Positions 42,282 through 51,757 of a stretch of 55,043 bases of DNA are shown one piece after another. The stretch lies in contig NZ_BDJC01000048.1 of NCBI RefSeq assembly GCF_002005565.1, positions 1-55,043 on the forward strand. Direction: 5' to 3'. The translations under genes were made by a program, and so were the position numbers. The DNA is from Streptomyces sp. JHA26. Lineage in GTDB: Bacteria; Actinomycetota; Actinomycetes; Streptomycetales; Streptomycetaceae. The notes below the pieces were generated by a model. That model made no database searches, was not told the origin of the DNA, and saw only the letters and a list, made by a program, of their open reading frames with translations. The number at the start of each line of letters is the position of its first letter. The stretch's first letter is position 1.

Positions 42282-43616
42282 ATGCCGCAACCGACTCCCG
42301 AACACCCCCGTCCGTCCGCCCCCTTGCTCACCGTCACCGCGGACACCCTGGTCGCCGTCGACTTCCGTCCGCGTGCCCCGCGTGCCCCGCGCAGGCCGCC
42401 CGGCCCGTACCGGCGCCTGCTGTCCACGCCCGGCGCCCGCGCGTTCACCGCCGGGAACCTCATCGCCCGGCTGCCGATGGGCATGTTCAGCGTCAGCGCC
42501 GTCGTGATGATCGCCGGCACGCGCGGCTCCTACGCCCTCGCCGGCGCCGTCACCGCGACCGGGCTGGCGGCGACCGCGCTGGTCGGGCCGTGGACCGCGC
42601 GGCTCGTGGACCGGTACGGCCAGGCCCGGGTGGCGGTACCGGCGACGCTGTTCGCGGCGCTCGGCTCGCTCGCGCTGGTGCTGTGCGTGCGCTCCGGGGC
42701 CCCCGACTGGACCCTGTTCGCCGCGTACGCCGCCACGGCCACGACGCCCAACACCGGCGGCATGGCCCGCGCCCGCTGGTCCCACCTGCTGAAGGGCGAC
42801 GCCGACGCCCTGCACACGGCGAACTCCTTCGAGCAGGCCACGGACGAGCTGTGCTTCATGCTCGGACCGGTCCTCGCGGCGTTCCTGTGCACGGCGCTGT
42901 TCCCGGAGGCGGGCACGCTGGTCGGCGTGGTCCTGCTGGTGACCGGCATCCTGCTGTTCGCCGCCCAGCGCGCGACGGAACCGCCGGCCCGGCCGCGCCC
43001 GGCGGCGAAGGCGCCCTTCCGCGCGCCCGGCATCCCCCCGCTGCTGGCGGTGTGCCTGGCGACGGGCGCGGTGTTCGGCTCGCTGGAGGTCGTCACGATC
43101 GCGTTCGCCGACGCGCAGGGGCACCGTTCGGCGGCCGGTGTGGTGCTGGCGCTCCAGGCGGCCGGTTCCTGCGCGGCGGGCCTGCTGTACGGCGCGCTGA
43201 AGCCCGGCGGCCCGGCCGAGGTCCGCCTGCCGTGGTGCGTGGCCGCGATGACGGCCCTGATGACGCTGCCCCTGCTCGTCGCGTCCCTCACCGGCTCGCT
43301 GCCGCTGCTGGCGCTCACGCTGCTGGCCGCCGGGATGGCGACGGCCCCGACGATGGTCACGACGATGACGCTGGTCCAGCACCGCACCCCCGAGGGCCGT
43401 CTGAACGAGGGCATGACCCTCGCGGTGACCGGACTGCTCGGCGGCATCGCCTGCGGCAGCGCGGCCGGCGGCTGGACGGTGGAGCACGTGTCGCCCACGG
43501 CCGGCTACGGCGTGCCGGTCACGGCCGCCGCGCTCGCCCTGACGCTGGCCCTGCTGTCCCTGCCCCGCCGGGCCCGCCGGATCCGCCGGGCCCGCCCGGC
43601 CGGTGCCCGGGCATGA
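42282..43616 (+). CDS. MFS transporter under a divergent LysR regulator
   Basis: 444 residues with 12 hydrophobic segments. Motif A-like sequence is DRYGQARVAVP. A sequence typical of this Streptomyces group is TPNTGGMARARWSHLLKGDADALHTANSFEQATDELCFMLGPVLAAFL. The first 45 residues are hydrophilic and Pro/Arg-rich. The ATG at 42282 has GGTGG before it. The substrate is unknown. It ends at a hairpin that also faces ssrA. Confidence 0.87.
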   Translation: MPQPTPEHPRPSAPLLTVTADTLVAVDFRPRAPRAPRRPPGPYRRLLSTPGARAFTAGNLIARLPMGMFSVSAVVMIAGTRGSYALAGAVTATGLAATALVGPWTARLVDRYGQARVAVPATLFAALGSLALVLCVRSGAPDWTLFAAYAATATTPNTGGMARARWSHLLKGDADALHTANSFEQATDELCFMLGPVLAAFLCTALFPEAGTLVGVVLLVTGILLFAAQRATEPPARPRPAAKAPFRAPGIPPLLAVCLATGAVFGSLEVVTIAFADAQGHRSAAGVVLALQAAGSCAAGLLYGALKPGGPAEVRLPWCVAAMTALMTLPLLVASLTGSLPLLALTLLAAGMATAPTMVTTMTLVQHRTPEGRLNEGMTLAVTGLLGGIACGSAAGGWTVEHVSPTAGYGVPVTAAALALTLALLSLPRRARRIRRARPAGARA

Positions 43617-43619
43617 CGA

Positions 43620-43649
43620 AGGCCCCGCCGCTCGGGAGCGACGGGGCCT
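43620..43649. terminator. Bidirectional terminator, MFS gene / ssrA
   Basis: AGGCCCCG and CGGGGCCT (8-base arms) with inner arms CGCTC/GAGCG form a hairpin. It lies right after the MFS stop and 17 bases past the tmRNA 3' end, in a convergent arrangement. Confidence 0.8.
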
Positions 43650-43665
43650 CGGCCCACATGGGAAC

Positions 43666-44065
43666 GGTGGAGATGGCGGGAATCGAACCCGCGTCCAACG
43701 GTGCGGAAACAGGGCTTCTCCGTGTGCAGTCCGCTGCGATTTTCTCGGCCCCGGAGATCACGCGGACAAGTCTCCGACGGGCTCAGTCACTGTGTGGTTT
43801 CCCTTTTCACCCCGTGACCGGGATCAAGGTTTAGTCCCCTAGCTGATGCCAGGATCCGGGTCGGGAACAGCCCCGGGCTGACACTCCCTTTGTAGGAGGC
43901 TCGCTGTCGCTACCTGAGATCAGGCAGCGAGGGCGAAGGCCTGCTGGGAGGAATCGCGCTTGGAGTTGGCGATTATTTTTTTCGGCCTGTGGTTTACGAG
44001 ATCATGGCCGCTTCCTCGACACGCTTCCCCTGTTTCGACAGCCGCTGTCGAAACCGATCATCCCC
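43666..44065 (-). ncRNA. ssrA: tmRNA (transfer-messenger RNA)
   Basis: About 400 bases. The 5' end GGGGATGATCGGTTTCGACAG pairs with the 3' end CATCTCC in a 7-base acceptor stem; the T arm GCGGGTTCGATTCCCGC precedes it. The discriminator is A, and CCA is not fully encoded (CCG). The tag reading frame (43970 to 43920) gives ANSKRDSSQQAFALAA and a TGA stop, a Streptomyces-type degradation tag ending in ALAA. It rescues ribosomes on broken mRNAs together with SmpB, encoded 90 bases upstream. The tag has Ser at position 3, where I recall Thr in S. coelicolor. Confidence 0.96.
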
Positions 44066-44155
44066 ATGTTGTGTTGTCAAACCGCGCACCGTCGAGCGGT
44101 GCAGGTGCCATCGTACGTGACCAACGCACGAGGGTGCCAGCCTATTCCCGCCGGG

Positions 44156-44635
44156 TCAGGCCCGCTGCTTGCGGCGGATCGCGGAGATCGTCCGCTCCGC
44201 CTCGCGCCGGTCCTGCTTCTCGCGCAGGGTCTGGCGCTTGTCGTACTCCTTCTTGCCGCGCGCCAGCGCGATCTCGACCTTGGCGCGGCCGTCCTTGAAG
44301 TACAGCGCGAGGGGCACGATCGTGTGCCCGGTCTCGTGGGACTTCGACTCCAGCTTGTCGATCTCCACGCGGTGCAGCAGCAGCTTCCGCTTGCGGCGGG
44401 CGCTGTGGTTGGTCCAGGTGCCCTGGCTGTACTCCGGCACGTGCACGTTGTGCAGCCACGCCTCGTGCCCGTCCAGCTGCACGAAGCCGTCGACCAGCGA
44501 CGCCCGCCCCTGGCGCAGCGACTTCACCTCGGTCCCGGTGAGGACCAGACCGGCCTCGTAGGTGTCGAGGATCTGGTAGTCGTGCCGCGCCTTCTTGTTC
44601 TGCGCGATCAGCTTGCGCCCTTTTTCCTTAGCCAT
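44156..44635 (-). CDS. smpB: SsrA-binding protein SmpB
   Basis: 159 residues, standard length. It starts MAKEKGRKLIAQNKKARHDYQILDTYEAGLVLTGTEVKSLRQGRASL, has the OB-fold core and ends in the basic tail RREAERTISAIRRKQRA that enters the decoding centre. It carries tmRNA to stalled ribosomes. It lies directly upstream of ssrA on the same strand. The ATG at 44635 is favoured; an ATG at 44647 would add MGGT. The start region forms a perfect 7-base hairpin (44635-44657) that includes the A of the start codon. Confidence 0.97.
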   Translation of the reverse strand: MAKEKGRKLIAQNKKARHDYQILDTYEAGLVLTGTEVKSLRQGRASLVDGFVQLDGHEAWLHNVHVPEYSQGTWTNHSARRKRKLLLHRVEIDKLESKSHETGHTIVPLALYFKDGRAKVEIALARGKKEYDKRQTLREKQDRREAERTISAIRRKQRA

Positions 44636-44657
44636 AGTGCCGCCCATTTTGGCACTA
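44635..44657 (-). promoter_or_regulatory. Hairpin over the smpB translation start
   Basis: TAGTGCC and GGCACTA form 7 perfect base pairs around a 9-base loop. On the mRNA the loop ends in GGGC and the 3' arm runs into the start codon, so both ribosome site and start would be partly hidden. This may limit SmpB synthesis. The alternative ATG lies in the loop. Confidence 0.45.
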
Positions 44658-44733
44658 CGGAGGGGGTGCGCGGGAAGCCGATTTACGCGGGGCGGGGCAG
44701 GGACCGGGCGGGCCGGGCGGGCCGGGGCGGCGC

Positions 44734-45906
44734 CTACCGGCCCAGTCCGCCGAGCACGGCCCGCGCCCGTTCCAGGGCGGCCGGACCCGTCGGGTCGACC
44801 TCCAGGTCGGGCGTGATGCCCGTGCCGTCGACGCCGCGCCCCGAGGGGGTGCGGTAGTGCCCGACGGTCAGTTCGGCGACCGAGCCGCCGGGGAGCCGGC
44901 TCGGCATCTGCACCGAGCCCTTGCCGAAGGTGCGGGAGCCGACGACGACCGCCCGGCCGCGGTCCTGGAGGGCCCCGGTGAGGAGTTCGGCCGCGCTCAT
45001 GGTGCCGCCGTCGACGAGCACGACCAGGGGTCCGGCGGTGTCGCCGCCGGGTTCGGCGTGCAGGGCGCGCTGCTCGCCGTCGACGTCGTAGGTGGCGACC
45101 AGGCCGCCGTCGAGGAAGGCGGAGGCGGCGGTGACGGCCTCGGCGACCAGTCCGCCGGAGTTGCCGCGCAGGTCGAGGACGACGCCGGTGCCGGCCGGCA
45201 CCCGCTCCACGGCGTCGCGCACCTGCCGGCCGACGCCCTTGGTGAAGGAGGCGACCTTGACGACGGTGACGCCGTCGGCGAGCGTGCGGACGGTGACCGG
45301 GTCCGTGGACAGCCTGGCCCGGCGGACGGTCTCGGTCCACGCCCGCGCACCGCGCTCCAGGCCGAGCCGGACGGCGGTGCCCGCGGGGTCCTCCTCGGCG
45401 TCGCCGCGCAGTGTCGAGACGACCTCGGTGACCGGACGTCCGTCGACCCGCTCGCCGTCGACGCTGCGCAGCCGGTCGCCCTCGCGGATCCCGGCGTCGG
45501 CGGCGGGGGACCCGGGGTGCACCCTGGTCACCTCGATGCGGCCGTCGCGTTCGCGACGCGCGGAGAGGCCGACGCCGGTGTACTGGCCGTCGAGGGCCTC
45601 CTCCAACTCCTCGTACTCGCCCCGGGAGTAGACGGCGCCCCAGCGGTCACCGCTGCGGCTGACGGCGCGTTCGGCGGCCTCCACCGGGGACTTGCCGTCG
45701 GCCATCGCCTCGGCCGCCGCGCGGGCCACGTCCTCGTGGTGTCCGGCGGGCGTGGCCGAACGGGCCGTGTCCGCCGGTGACTTCCGGTCGGCCTGCGGGA
45801 ACGCCCCGGTGGCCGCCCCGGTGACGAGGACGCTCGCGAACACCAAGGTCAGGGCGGCCCCGTGGCGTACGCGGAGGGGCTGACGGAAACGGTCACGACC
45901 TGACAT
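44734..45906 (-). CDS. S41-family C-terminal processing peptidase with PDZ domain
   Basis: 390 residues. A signal-anchor (AALTLVFASVLVTGAATGAF, about residues 17-36) places the enzyme outside the membrane. A PDZ domain (VGLSARRERDGRIEVTRVHPGSPAADAGIREGDRLRSVDG, about residues 110-150) is followed by the S41 catalytic core: LDLRGNSGGLV, the nucleophile in VDGGTMSAAELLTGAL and the Lys in SRTFGKGSVQ. It should trim the C-termini of exported proteins. It lies between ftsX and smpB on the same strand, after the ftsX terminator. The ATG at 45906 has a weak ribosome site. Confidence 0.92.
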   Translation of the reverse strand: MSGRDRFRQPLRVRHGAALTLVFASVLVTGAATGAFPQADRKSPADTARSATPAGHHEDVARAAAEAMADGKSPVEAAERAVSRSGDRWGAVYSRGEYEELEEALDGQYTGVGLSARRERDGRIEVTRVHPGSPAADAGIREGDRLRSVDGERVDGRPVTEVVSTLRGDAEEDPAGTAVRLGLERGARAWTETVRRARLSTDPVTVRTLADGVTVVKVASFTKGVGRQVRDAVERVPAGTGVVLDLRGNSGGLVAEAVTAASAFLDGGLVATYDVDGEQRALHAEPGGDTAGPLVVLVDGGTMSAAELLTGALQDRGRAVVVGSRTFGKGSVQMPSRLPGGSVAELTVGHYRTPSGRGVDGTGITPDLEVDPTGPAALERARAVLGGLGR

Positions 45907-45930
45907 GCCGGTGAGTCTAGGACAACGCGA

Positions 45931-45964
45931 GAGGGCCGAACGGTCGCTTGACCGTTCGGCCCTC
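45931..45964 (-). terminator. Terminator after ftsX
   Basis: A perfect 15-base stem (GAGGGCCGAACGGTC and complement) with a GCTT loop, 11 bases past the ftsX stop. It separates ftsEX from the protease gene. Confidence 0.9.
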
Positions 45965-45974
45965 CGGACATGTG

Positions 45975-46892
45975 TCACACCTTCAGATACTTGCGCAACG
46001 CGAAGAACGCGGCCAACGCGGGCATCAGCAGGCCGGTGGCCAGGATCAGCGGCAGCTTCGCCAGCAGGGCGTCCCAGCCGATGAAGTCGATCAGGGCCAG
46101 CTTGTCGGACAGCGCGAGCCCGTGGTCGATGATGAAGTACCGCGCGGTCACCAGGAATCCGCAGGCGACCGCGCCGCCGATCAGTCCGGCGACCGCCGCC
46201 TCCATGATGAACGGCGCCTGGATGTAGAAGCCGGAGGCGCCGACCAGCCGCATGATGCCGGTCTCGCGCCGCCGGCTGAACGCCGAGACCCGCACCGTGT
46301 TGACGATCAGCATCAGCGCGACGACCAGCATCAGCGCCATCACCGCGCGCGCGGCCCAGTTCATGCCCTCCAGGAGCTGGAAGAGGTTGTCCAGGGTGCC
46401 GCGCTGGTCCGCCACGGACTGCACGCCGTCCCGGCCGTTGAAGGCGGTCGCGATGACCTGGTACTTCTCCGCGTCCTTCAGCTTGACGCGGTACGACTCC
46501 TGCATCTGGTCCGGCGTGAGCGAGCTGGCCAGCGGCGAGTCGCCGAACTGCTCCTTGTAGTGCTTGTACGCCTCGTCCTGCGACTCGTACGTCACCTTCT
46601 CGACGACGTTCATCTCGTCGAGGTCGGCCAGGATCTGCTTCTTCTGGTCCTCGGTCACCGCGCCCTTGGCGCAGGCGGGGTCGGACTTGGCGTCGCTCTT
46701 GTTGCAGAGGTAGACCGTGACGTTGACCTTGTCGTACCAGTAGCCCTTCATGGTGTCGACCTGGTCGCTCATCAGCAGCGAGCCGCCGAACAGGGCCAGG
46801 GACAGGGCGACGGAGACGATGACCGCGAAGGTCATGGTCAGGTTGCGGCGGAGACCGACGCCGATCTCCGAGAGCACGAACTGGGCGCGCAT
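45975..46892 (-). CDS. ftsX: Cell-division ABC transporter permease FtsX
   Basis: 305 residues with four membrane helices: LTMTFAVIVSVALSLALFGGSLL near the N-terminus and three in the C-terminal half. The large outer loop between helices 1 and 2 (about residues 45-175) has two Cys (YLCNKS and DPACAKG), as in actinobacterial FtsX, where the loop binds a NlpC/P60 wall hydrolase activator. The conserved cytoplasmic motif RRETGIMRLVGAS precedes helix 3. It works with FtsE to control wall hydrolysis at septa. It lies 46 bases after ftsE on the same strand. Confidence 0.96.
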   Translation of the reverse strand: MRAQFVLSEIGVGLRRNLTMTFAVIVSVALSLALFGGSLLMSDQVDTMKGYWYDKVNVTVYLCNKSDAKSDPACAKGAVTEDQKKQILADLDEMNVVEKVTYESQDEAYKHYKEQFGDSPLASSLTPDQMQESYRVKLKDAEKYQVIATAFNGRDGVQSVADQRGTLDNLFQLLEGMNWAARAVMALMLVVALMLIVNTVRVSAFSRRRETGIMRLVGASGFYIQAPFIMEAAVAGLIGGAVACGFLVTARYFIIDHGLALSDKLALIDFIGWDALLAKLPLILATGLLMPALAAFFALRKYLKV

Positions 46893-46938
46893 GGCGGGTG
46901 GTTGAGCCTTTCCGTGGAAGCAGGTGCGGTCTGCGGTC

Positions 46939-47628
46939 TCAGTGCTGGTAGCCGTAGACGCCGCGCGCCTGGTCGCGGACGAGGCGTCCCTTCTCCAGCT
47001 CGATGACGCGCTTGCGCATCTGGTCCACGATGTTCTGGTCGTGCGTGGCCATGATCACGGTGGTGCCCGTCCGGTTGATGCGGTCGAGCAGCTTCATGAT
47101 GCCGACGGAGGTCTGCGGGTCGAGGTTGCCGGTGGGCTCGTCGGCGATCAGCAGCTTGGGCCGGTTGACGAAGGCGCGCGCGATGGCGACGCGCTGCTGC
47201 TCGCCGCCGGACAGCTCGCCCGGCCTGCGGTCCTCCTTGCCGCCGAGGCCGACGAGGTCGAGCACCTGGGGCACGGACTTGCGGATCTCGCCGCGGGACT
47301 TGCCGATGACCTCCTGCGCGAAGGCGACGTTCTCGGCGACCGTCTTGTTCGGCAGCAGGCGGAAGTCCTGGAACACCGTCCCCAGCTGGCGCCGCATCTG
47401 CGGCACCTTCCAGTTGGACAGGCGGGCGAGGTCCTTGCCCAGGACGTGCACCTGTCCGTGGCTGCACCGCTCCTCGCGGAGGATCAGCCGCAGGAAGGTG
47501 GACTTTCCGGAGCCGGAGGACCCCACGAGGAAGACGAACTCGCCCTTCTCGACCTCCAGGGAGACGTCCCTGAGGGCTGGGTGGTTCTGCTTGGGGTAGA
47601 CCTTGGACACGTTGTCGAATCGGATCAC
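46939..47628 (-). CDS. ftsE: Cell-division ABC ATPase FtsE
   Basis: 229 residues, the normal FtsE length. Walker A is GSSGSGKST, Q-loop TVFQDFRLLPNKTV, signature LSGGEQQRVAIARA, Walker B LLIADEPTGNLD and H-loop MATHDQ. It drives conformational change of FtsX. The GTG at 47628 (IRFDNVSKVYPKQNHPALRD) agrees with the family; longer frames are not supported. It is divergent from the small zinc-ribbon gene at 47853. Confidence 0.97.
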   Translation of the reverse strand: MIRFDNVSKVYPKQNHPALRDVSLEVEKGEFVFLVGSSGSGKSTFLRLILREERCSHGQVHVLGKDLARLSNWKVPQMRRQLGTVFQDFRLLPNKTVAENVAFAQEVIGKSRGEIRKSVPQVLDLVGLGGKEDRRPGELSGGEQQRVAIARAFVNRPKLLIADEPTGNLDPQTSVGIMKLLDRINRTGTTVIMATHDQNIVDQMRKRVIELEKGRLVRDQARGVYGYQH

Positions 47629-47852
47629 GGATGCACCACGGGTCGCCGGGGGTAGATGAGCGTGACCATACGCGAACCGGGGACCCCCCGCAGTCACCGG
47701 TCGGGGTTGCGCGGTAGTTGCACGTTTTGTCCCGGCCGCCGTCCCCCGGGGACCGCGCGCAGGGGTCCCCGGAACCTGGCACAGTGGAAGGGGAACGTTC
47801 ACGGTGCCGTGGGCGTTGTGTGAGTGAACCGGTGGCAAGGAGGGCGAGGCGC

Positions 47853-48044
47853 ATGACGTACGACCGGTTGGTGTGCGCGAACTGCGCGGCGCCCGTGAGC
47901 GAGGGCCGGTGCCCGGTGTGCCGGGCGAACCGCGAGCGGCTGCAGCAGGGGAACTTCCTGGCGGGGCTGAATCCGATGACGTTGATCGCCCTGCTGGCGG
48001 TCCTGGTGGCCGCGGTGGCGCTGCTGGCCCACCAGACGGTGTAG
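47853..48044 (+). CDS. Small zinc-ribbon membrane protein
   Basis: 63 residues. Two CxxC pairs (VCANCAAPVSEGRCPVCRANR, residues 7-27) form a zinc-ribbon-like knuckle. A linker and one membrane helix follow (LIALLAVLVAAVALLAHQTV) to the C-terminus. GGAGG lies 9 bases before the ATG at 47853, so it is well supported as a gene despite its size. The function is unknown; position beside ftsE may be incidental. Confidence 0.85.
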   Translation: MTYDRLVCANCAAPVSEGRCPVCRANRERLQQGNFLAGLNPMTLIALLAVLVAAVALLAHQTV

Positions 48045-48061
48045 CGCCCGGCGAAGACGCG

Positions 48062-48097
48062 ACAGGGGCCCGGAGCGGTTGCGCTCCGGGCCCCTGT
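48062..48097. terminator. Bidirectional terminator after the zinc-ribbon gene
   Basis: A perfect 16-base stem (ACAGGGGCCCGGAGCG and complement) with a GTTG loop, 17 bases past the small gene stop and 28 bases from the convergent LAETG-protein stop. Confidence 0.92.
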
Positions 48098-48125
48098 GTG
48101 TACGCGCTGTGCGCAGGCGCTACCG

Positions 48126-48890
48126 TCAGGCGGCGGCGCCGCGGCTGCCCATCATGCGGGGCAGGATGCGGAAGCCGATGCCGCCGGCGATCATCGTGGC
48201 GGCGCCGATCAGCAGGAACGTGGTCTCCGCCGCACCGGTCTCGGCGAGCTCCTTGCCGCCGCCCTGGGCAGCGGCGTCGGAGGCAGGGACGTCCTCACCG
48301 GTGTCGGTCAGGGCCGAGGAGCCCTGCTCCTGGGTGGAGGTGTTGGAGCCACCGTCGGGGTTGGTGTTGTCGCTACCGCCTCCGGTGTTGCCGCCACCGG
48401 GCTGCTCGGTGCTGCCGCCACCGGGCTGCTCCGTGTTGCCACCACCGGGCTGCTCGGTGTTACCGCCACCCGGCTGCTCCGTGTTGCCACCGCCAGGCTG
48501 CTCGGTGTTACCGCCACCCGGCTGCTCCGTGTTGCCACCGCCAGGCTGCTCGGTGTTACCGCCACCCGGCTGCTCCGTGTTGCCACCACCGGGCTGCTCG
48601 GTGTTACCGCCACCCGGCTGCTCCGTGTTGCCACCACCGGGCTGCTCGGTGTTACCGCCACCCGGCTGCTCCGTGTTGCCACCACCGGGCTGCTCGGTGT
48701 TACCGCCACCGGGCTGCTCCGTGTTGCACTCGGGGCCGGTGCCGATCTCACATCCCGGCTCGCCGTCGAGGGTGATCCCGATGTTGAGCTCGAGTGCCGA
48801 GGCCGCGCCCGCGGCGGTCAGCGAGGCACCGGCCGCGATCACGGCACCGGCCGCTATGCGTGCGACACGGATCCGCGTCTTCTTGGTCAT
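48126..48890 (-). CDS. LAETG-anchored surface protein with NTEQPGGG repeats
   Basis: 254 residues. A signal peptide (RIAAGAVIAAGASLTAAGAASA) precedes a short mature N-terminus (LELNIGITLDGEPGC, then C) and 14 tandem copies of NTEQPGGG (one as STEQPGGG). A linker, the sortase signal LAETG, a membrane helix (FLLIGAATMIAGGIGFRIL) and a basic tail complete it. LAxTG is the motif cut by class E sortases, so the protein should be attached to peptidoglycan. No globular domain is visible; the repeat may act as a flexible stalk. Two Cys near the N-terminus (PGCEIGTGPEC) could make a disulfide. The ATG at 48890 follows GGGGG at about 10 bases. Confidence 0.9.
   Translation of the reverse strand: MTKKTRIRVARIAAGAVIAAGASLTAAGAASALELNIGITLDGEPGCEIGTGPECNTEQPGGGNTEQPGGGNTEQPGGGNTEQPGGGNTEQPGGGNTEQPGGGNTEQPGGGNTEQPGGGNTEQPGGGNTEQPGGGNTEQPGGGNTEQPGGGNTEQPGGGSTEQPGGGNTGGGSDNTNPDGGSNTSTQEQGSSALTDTGEDVPASDAAAQGGGKELAETGAAETTFLLIGAATMIAGGIGFRILPRMMGSRGAAA
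48401..48728. repeat. 24-base tandem repeat, 14 units, coding for NTEQPGGG
   Basis: Units recur every 24 bases from the GCTGCTC at 48401 to the one at 48713. They alternate between two synonymous versions (GCTCGGTGTTACC and GCTCCGTGTTGCC), so a 48-base higher-order unit may have been duplicated. It is in frame in the sortase substrate gene. Confidence 0.95.
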
Positions 48891-49204
48891 ATGGTTGCTA
48901 CCCCCAGTAGCTGAAATCGTCGGTGAGGCGGCGCCAGGGGCCGTGATCGACGGAGGGCGGTAGCGCTGAAGCGAAGTCCCCCGGTTCACATGCGCCCCAG
49001 AAATACGCATGCCGAGCCTCACCCTTACGAATGTTCAAAGCCTCGTCAAGGTCATTGCGTACGCGATGTCCCGGTAAGGAACGTATGCCGGACACAAAGG
49101 ATGTGAGTGTGAGGTAAAACCCGGACATCGCCGACGAAGAAAAGGCAACCGCCGTCCGTGAGGCGGCAGTTGCCTTGTCGACAAAGCGGTTCCGGTGGCG
49201 CGGG
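48891..49204. other. 314-base gap upstream of LAETG gene
   Basis: No gene. It carries the promoter of the LAETG gene and a perfect inverted repeat CATGCG/CGCATG with an 11-base spacer (48989-49011), about 100 bases upstream of its start, plus the prfB terminator at 49142-49176. A longer in-frame reading of the LAETG gene to 49022 has no signal peptide logic and is not used. Confidence 0.5.
49142..49176 (-). terminator. Rho-independent terminator of prfB
   Basis: AAGGCAAC and GTTGCCTT arms with inner CGCC/GGCG pairing. On the minus strand the stem is followed by TTTTC. It lies 29 bases past the prfB stop. Confidence 0.85.
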
Positions 49205-50311
<1,107 letters not shown>

Positions 50312-50384
50312 GCATCCAGCGTAACGGCTCCGCCCGGCGGTCCACGCCGGACCGCGGCGGGCGGCGGTGGCGGCGGGCCCGGCC

Positions 50385-51626
50385 TCACGGGGAGGCCGGT
50401 GCCGAGTTCCGCGTGTCCTGGGGGCCCGCGTCGCCCTCGTCACCGCCCGTGGCCAGCCAGGTGCCGACACCGACCGCCGCGACCAGGACGACCGTGCCCG
50501 CGCCCAGCGCGAGCCGGCGGCGCCGTGCGGCGGCGCGGTTGCGGGCCGAGCCGGGGCGGGGGGCGCCGGAGGCGCGCGGGGCGCGGGCGGTGCCGCGGGC
50601 GCCGCCGGCCAGCTCGTCGGGGGCCGGTACGCGCATGGAGGTGTGCGTGTCGCGGTTGGAGTCGGCCGGTTTCGCGCCCGGCACCAGCGGCACCGCTCCC
50701 CGGCGCCGGACCGGCTGCCCGGCGGGCGCGGGCGACGCAGGGTCCTCCTCGGGCGCGTCCTCCTCGTCCGCGTCGGGCTCGTCCACCTCCAGGGGCGCCA
50801 TCCCGGCCAGCATCGGCAGCAGCTCGCGCAGCCGGGCACCCAGCTCGGAGGCGCGCAGCCGGGAGGCCGGAGCCTTGGCCAGGCACTGCACGAGCAGCTG
50901 CCACAGCTCGTCGGGGATGCCGGGGAGGGGCACGACCGTCTCGGTGACGTGGCGGCGCAGGACCGCACCGGGGTGGCCGCCGCCGAAGGGCGTGAAGCCG
51001 GCCAGCAGCTCGTACAGGACCGTGGCCAGGGCGTAGATGTCCACCGAGGCCCGCGGCGGCAGGCCCTCGACGATCTCCGGGGCCAGGTAGTCGGGGGTGC
51101 CGATGATCTTCGTGGCGCGGGTGCGCCGGGGGGTGTCGATGAGCTTGGCCACACCGAAGTCGGTCAGCAGCGCGGGGTGCGAGCCGCCGGGGCCGAGCGG
51201 GCCCTGCATGTCCAGCAGCACGTTCTCCGGCTTGACGTCGCGGTGCACGACCCCGGCGGCGTGCGCGGCGGCCAGGCCGTCGGCGACGTCGGCGACGATG
51301 GCCACGGCGGCCTCGGGTGCCAGGCGCCGCTCCCGGTCGAGGCGGGTGCGCAGGTCCGTGCCGCGGACCAGGTCCATGACGAGCGCGAGGTCGTTGCCGT
51401 CGACCACCAGGTCGCGCACGGAGACGACGTGCGGGTGCTCCAGGCCGAGCAGCGCGGTGCGCTCCTGGACGAAGCGTGAGACGAGTTCCTGGTCGGAGGC
51501 CAGGTCCTCGCGCAGCAGCTTGATCGCGACGGGGCCCTCGGGCCCCTCGCCCAGCCACACCGTGCCGGCGCTGCCCCGTCCGAGGATCTGGTGGGCGGTG
51601 TACCGGCTGCCGATCTTCCGTGCCAA
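50385..51626 (-). CDS. pkaB: Ser/Thr protein kinase PkaB-like
   Basis: 413 residues. The Hanks-type kinase domain has the P-loop GRGSAGTV (16-23), Lys36 (AIKLL), HRDVKPEN (128-135), DFG (156-158) and APE (182-184). The activation loop RTRATKIIGTPDY has the Thr residues usually autophosphorylated. After the kinase domain come a Pro/Asp/Glu-rich juxtamembrane region, one membrane helix (LALGAGTVVLVAAVGVGTWLAT) and a short outer tail. A TTG at 51626 is the start: AGGAG lies 6 bases before it. It follows pkaA with 131 bases between. Order and sizes match pkaA-pkaB of S. coelicolor. Confidence 0.94.
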   Translation of the reverse strand: MARKIGSRYTAHQILGRGSAGTVWLGEGPEGPVAIKLLREDLASDQELVSRFVQERTALLGLEHPHVVSVRDLVVDGNDLALVMDLVRGTDLRTRLDRERRLAPEAAVAIVADVADGLAAAHAAGVVHRDVKPENVLLDMQGPLGPGGSHPALLTDFGVAKLIDTPRRTRATKIIGTPDYLAPEIVEGLPPRASVDIYALATVLYELLAGFTPFGGGHPGAVLRRHVTETVVPLPGIPDELWQLLVQCLAKAPASRLRASELGARLRELLPMLAGMAPLEVDEPDADEEDAPEEDPASPAPAGQPVRRRGAVPLVPGAKPADSNRDTHTSMRVPAPDELAGGARGTARAPRASGAPRPGSARNRAAARRRRLALGAGTVVLVAAVGVGTWLATGGDEGDAGPQDTRNSAPASP

Positions 51627-51757
51627 GACTGCTCCTACCGACGCGTGTTGCGCACAAAACTACGCGTCCGGAGAGCCGGCCTTCACAGCGGAGGCGGAAA
51701 TCACCCGCCGGTTGTCGACAAATCCCCAGAGTCGGGGCCGCACGGCCCGCCCGGGGA

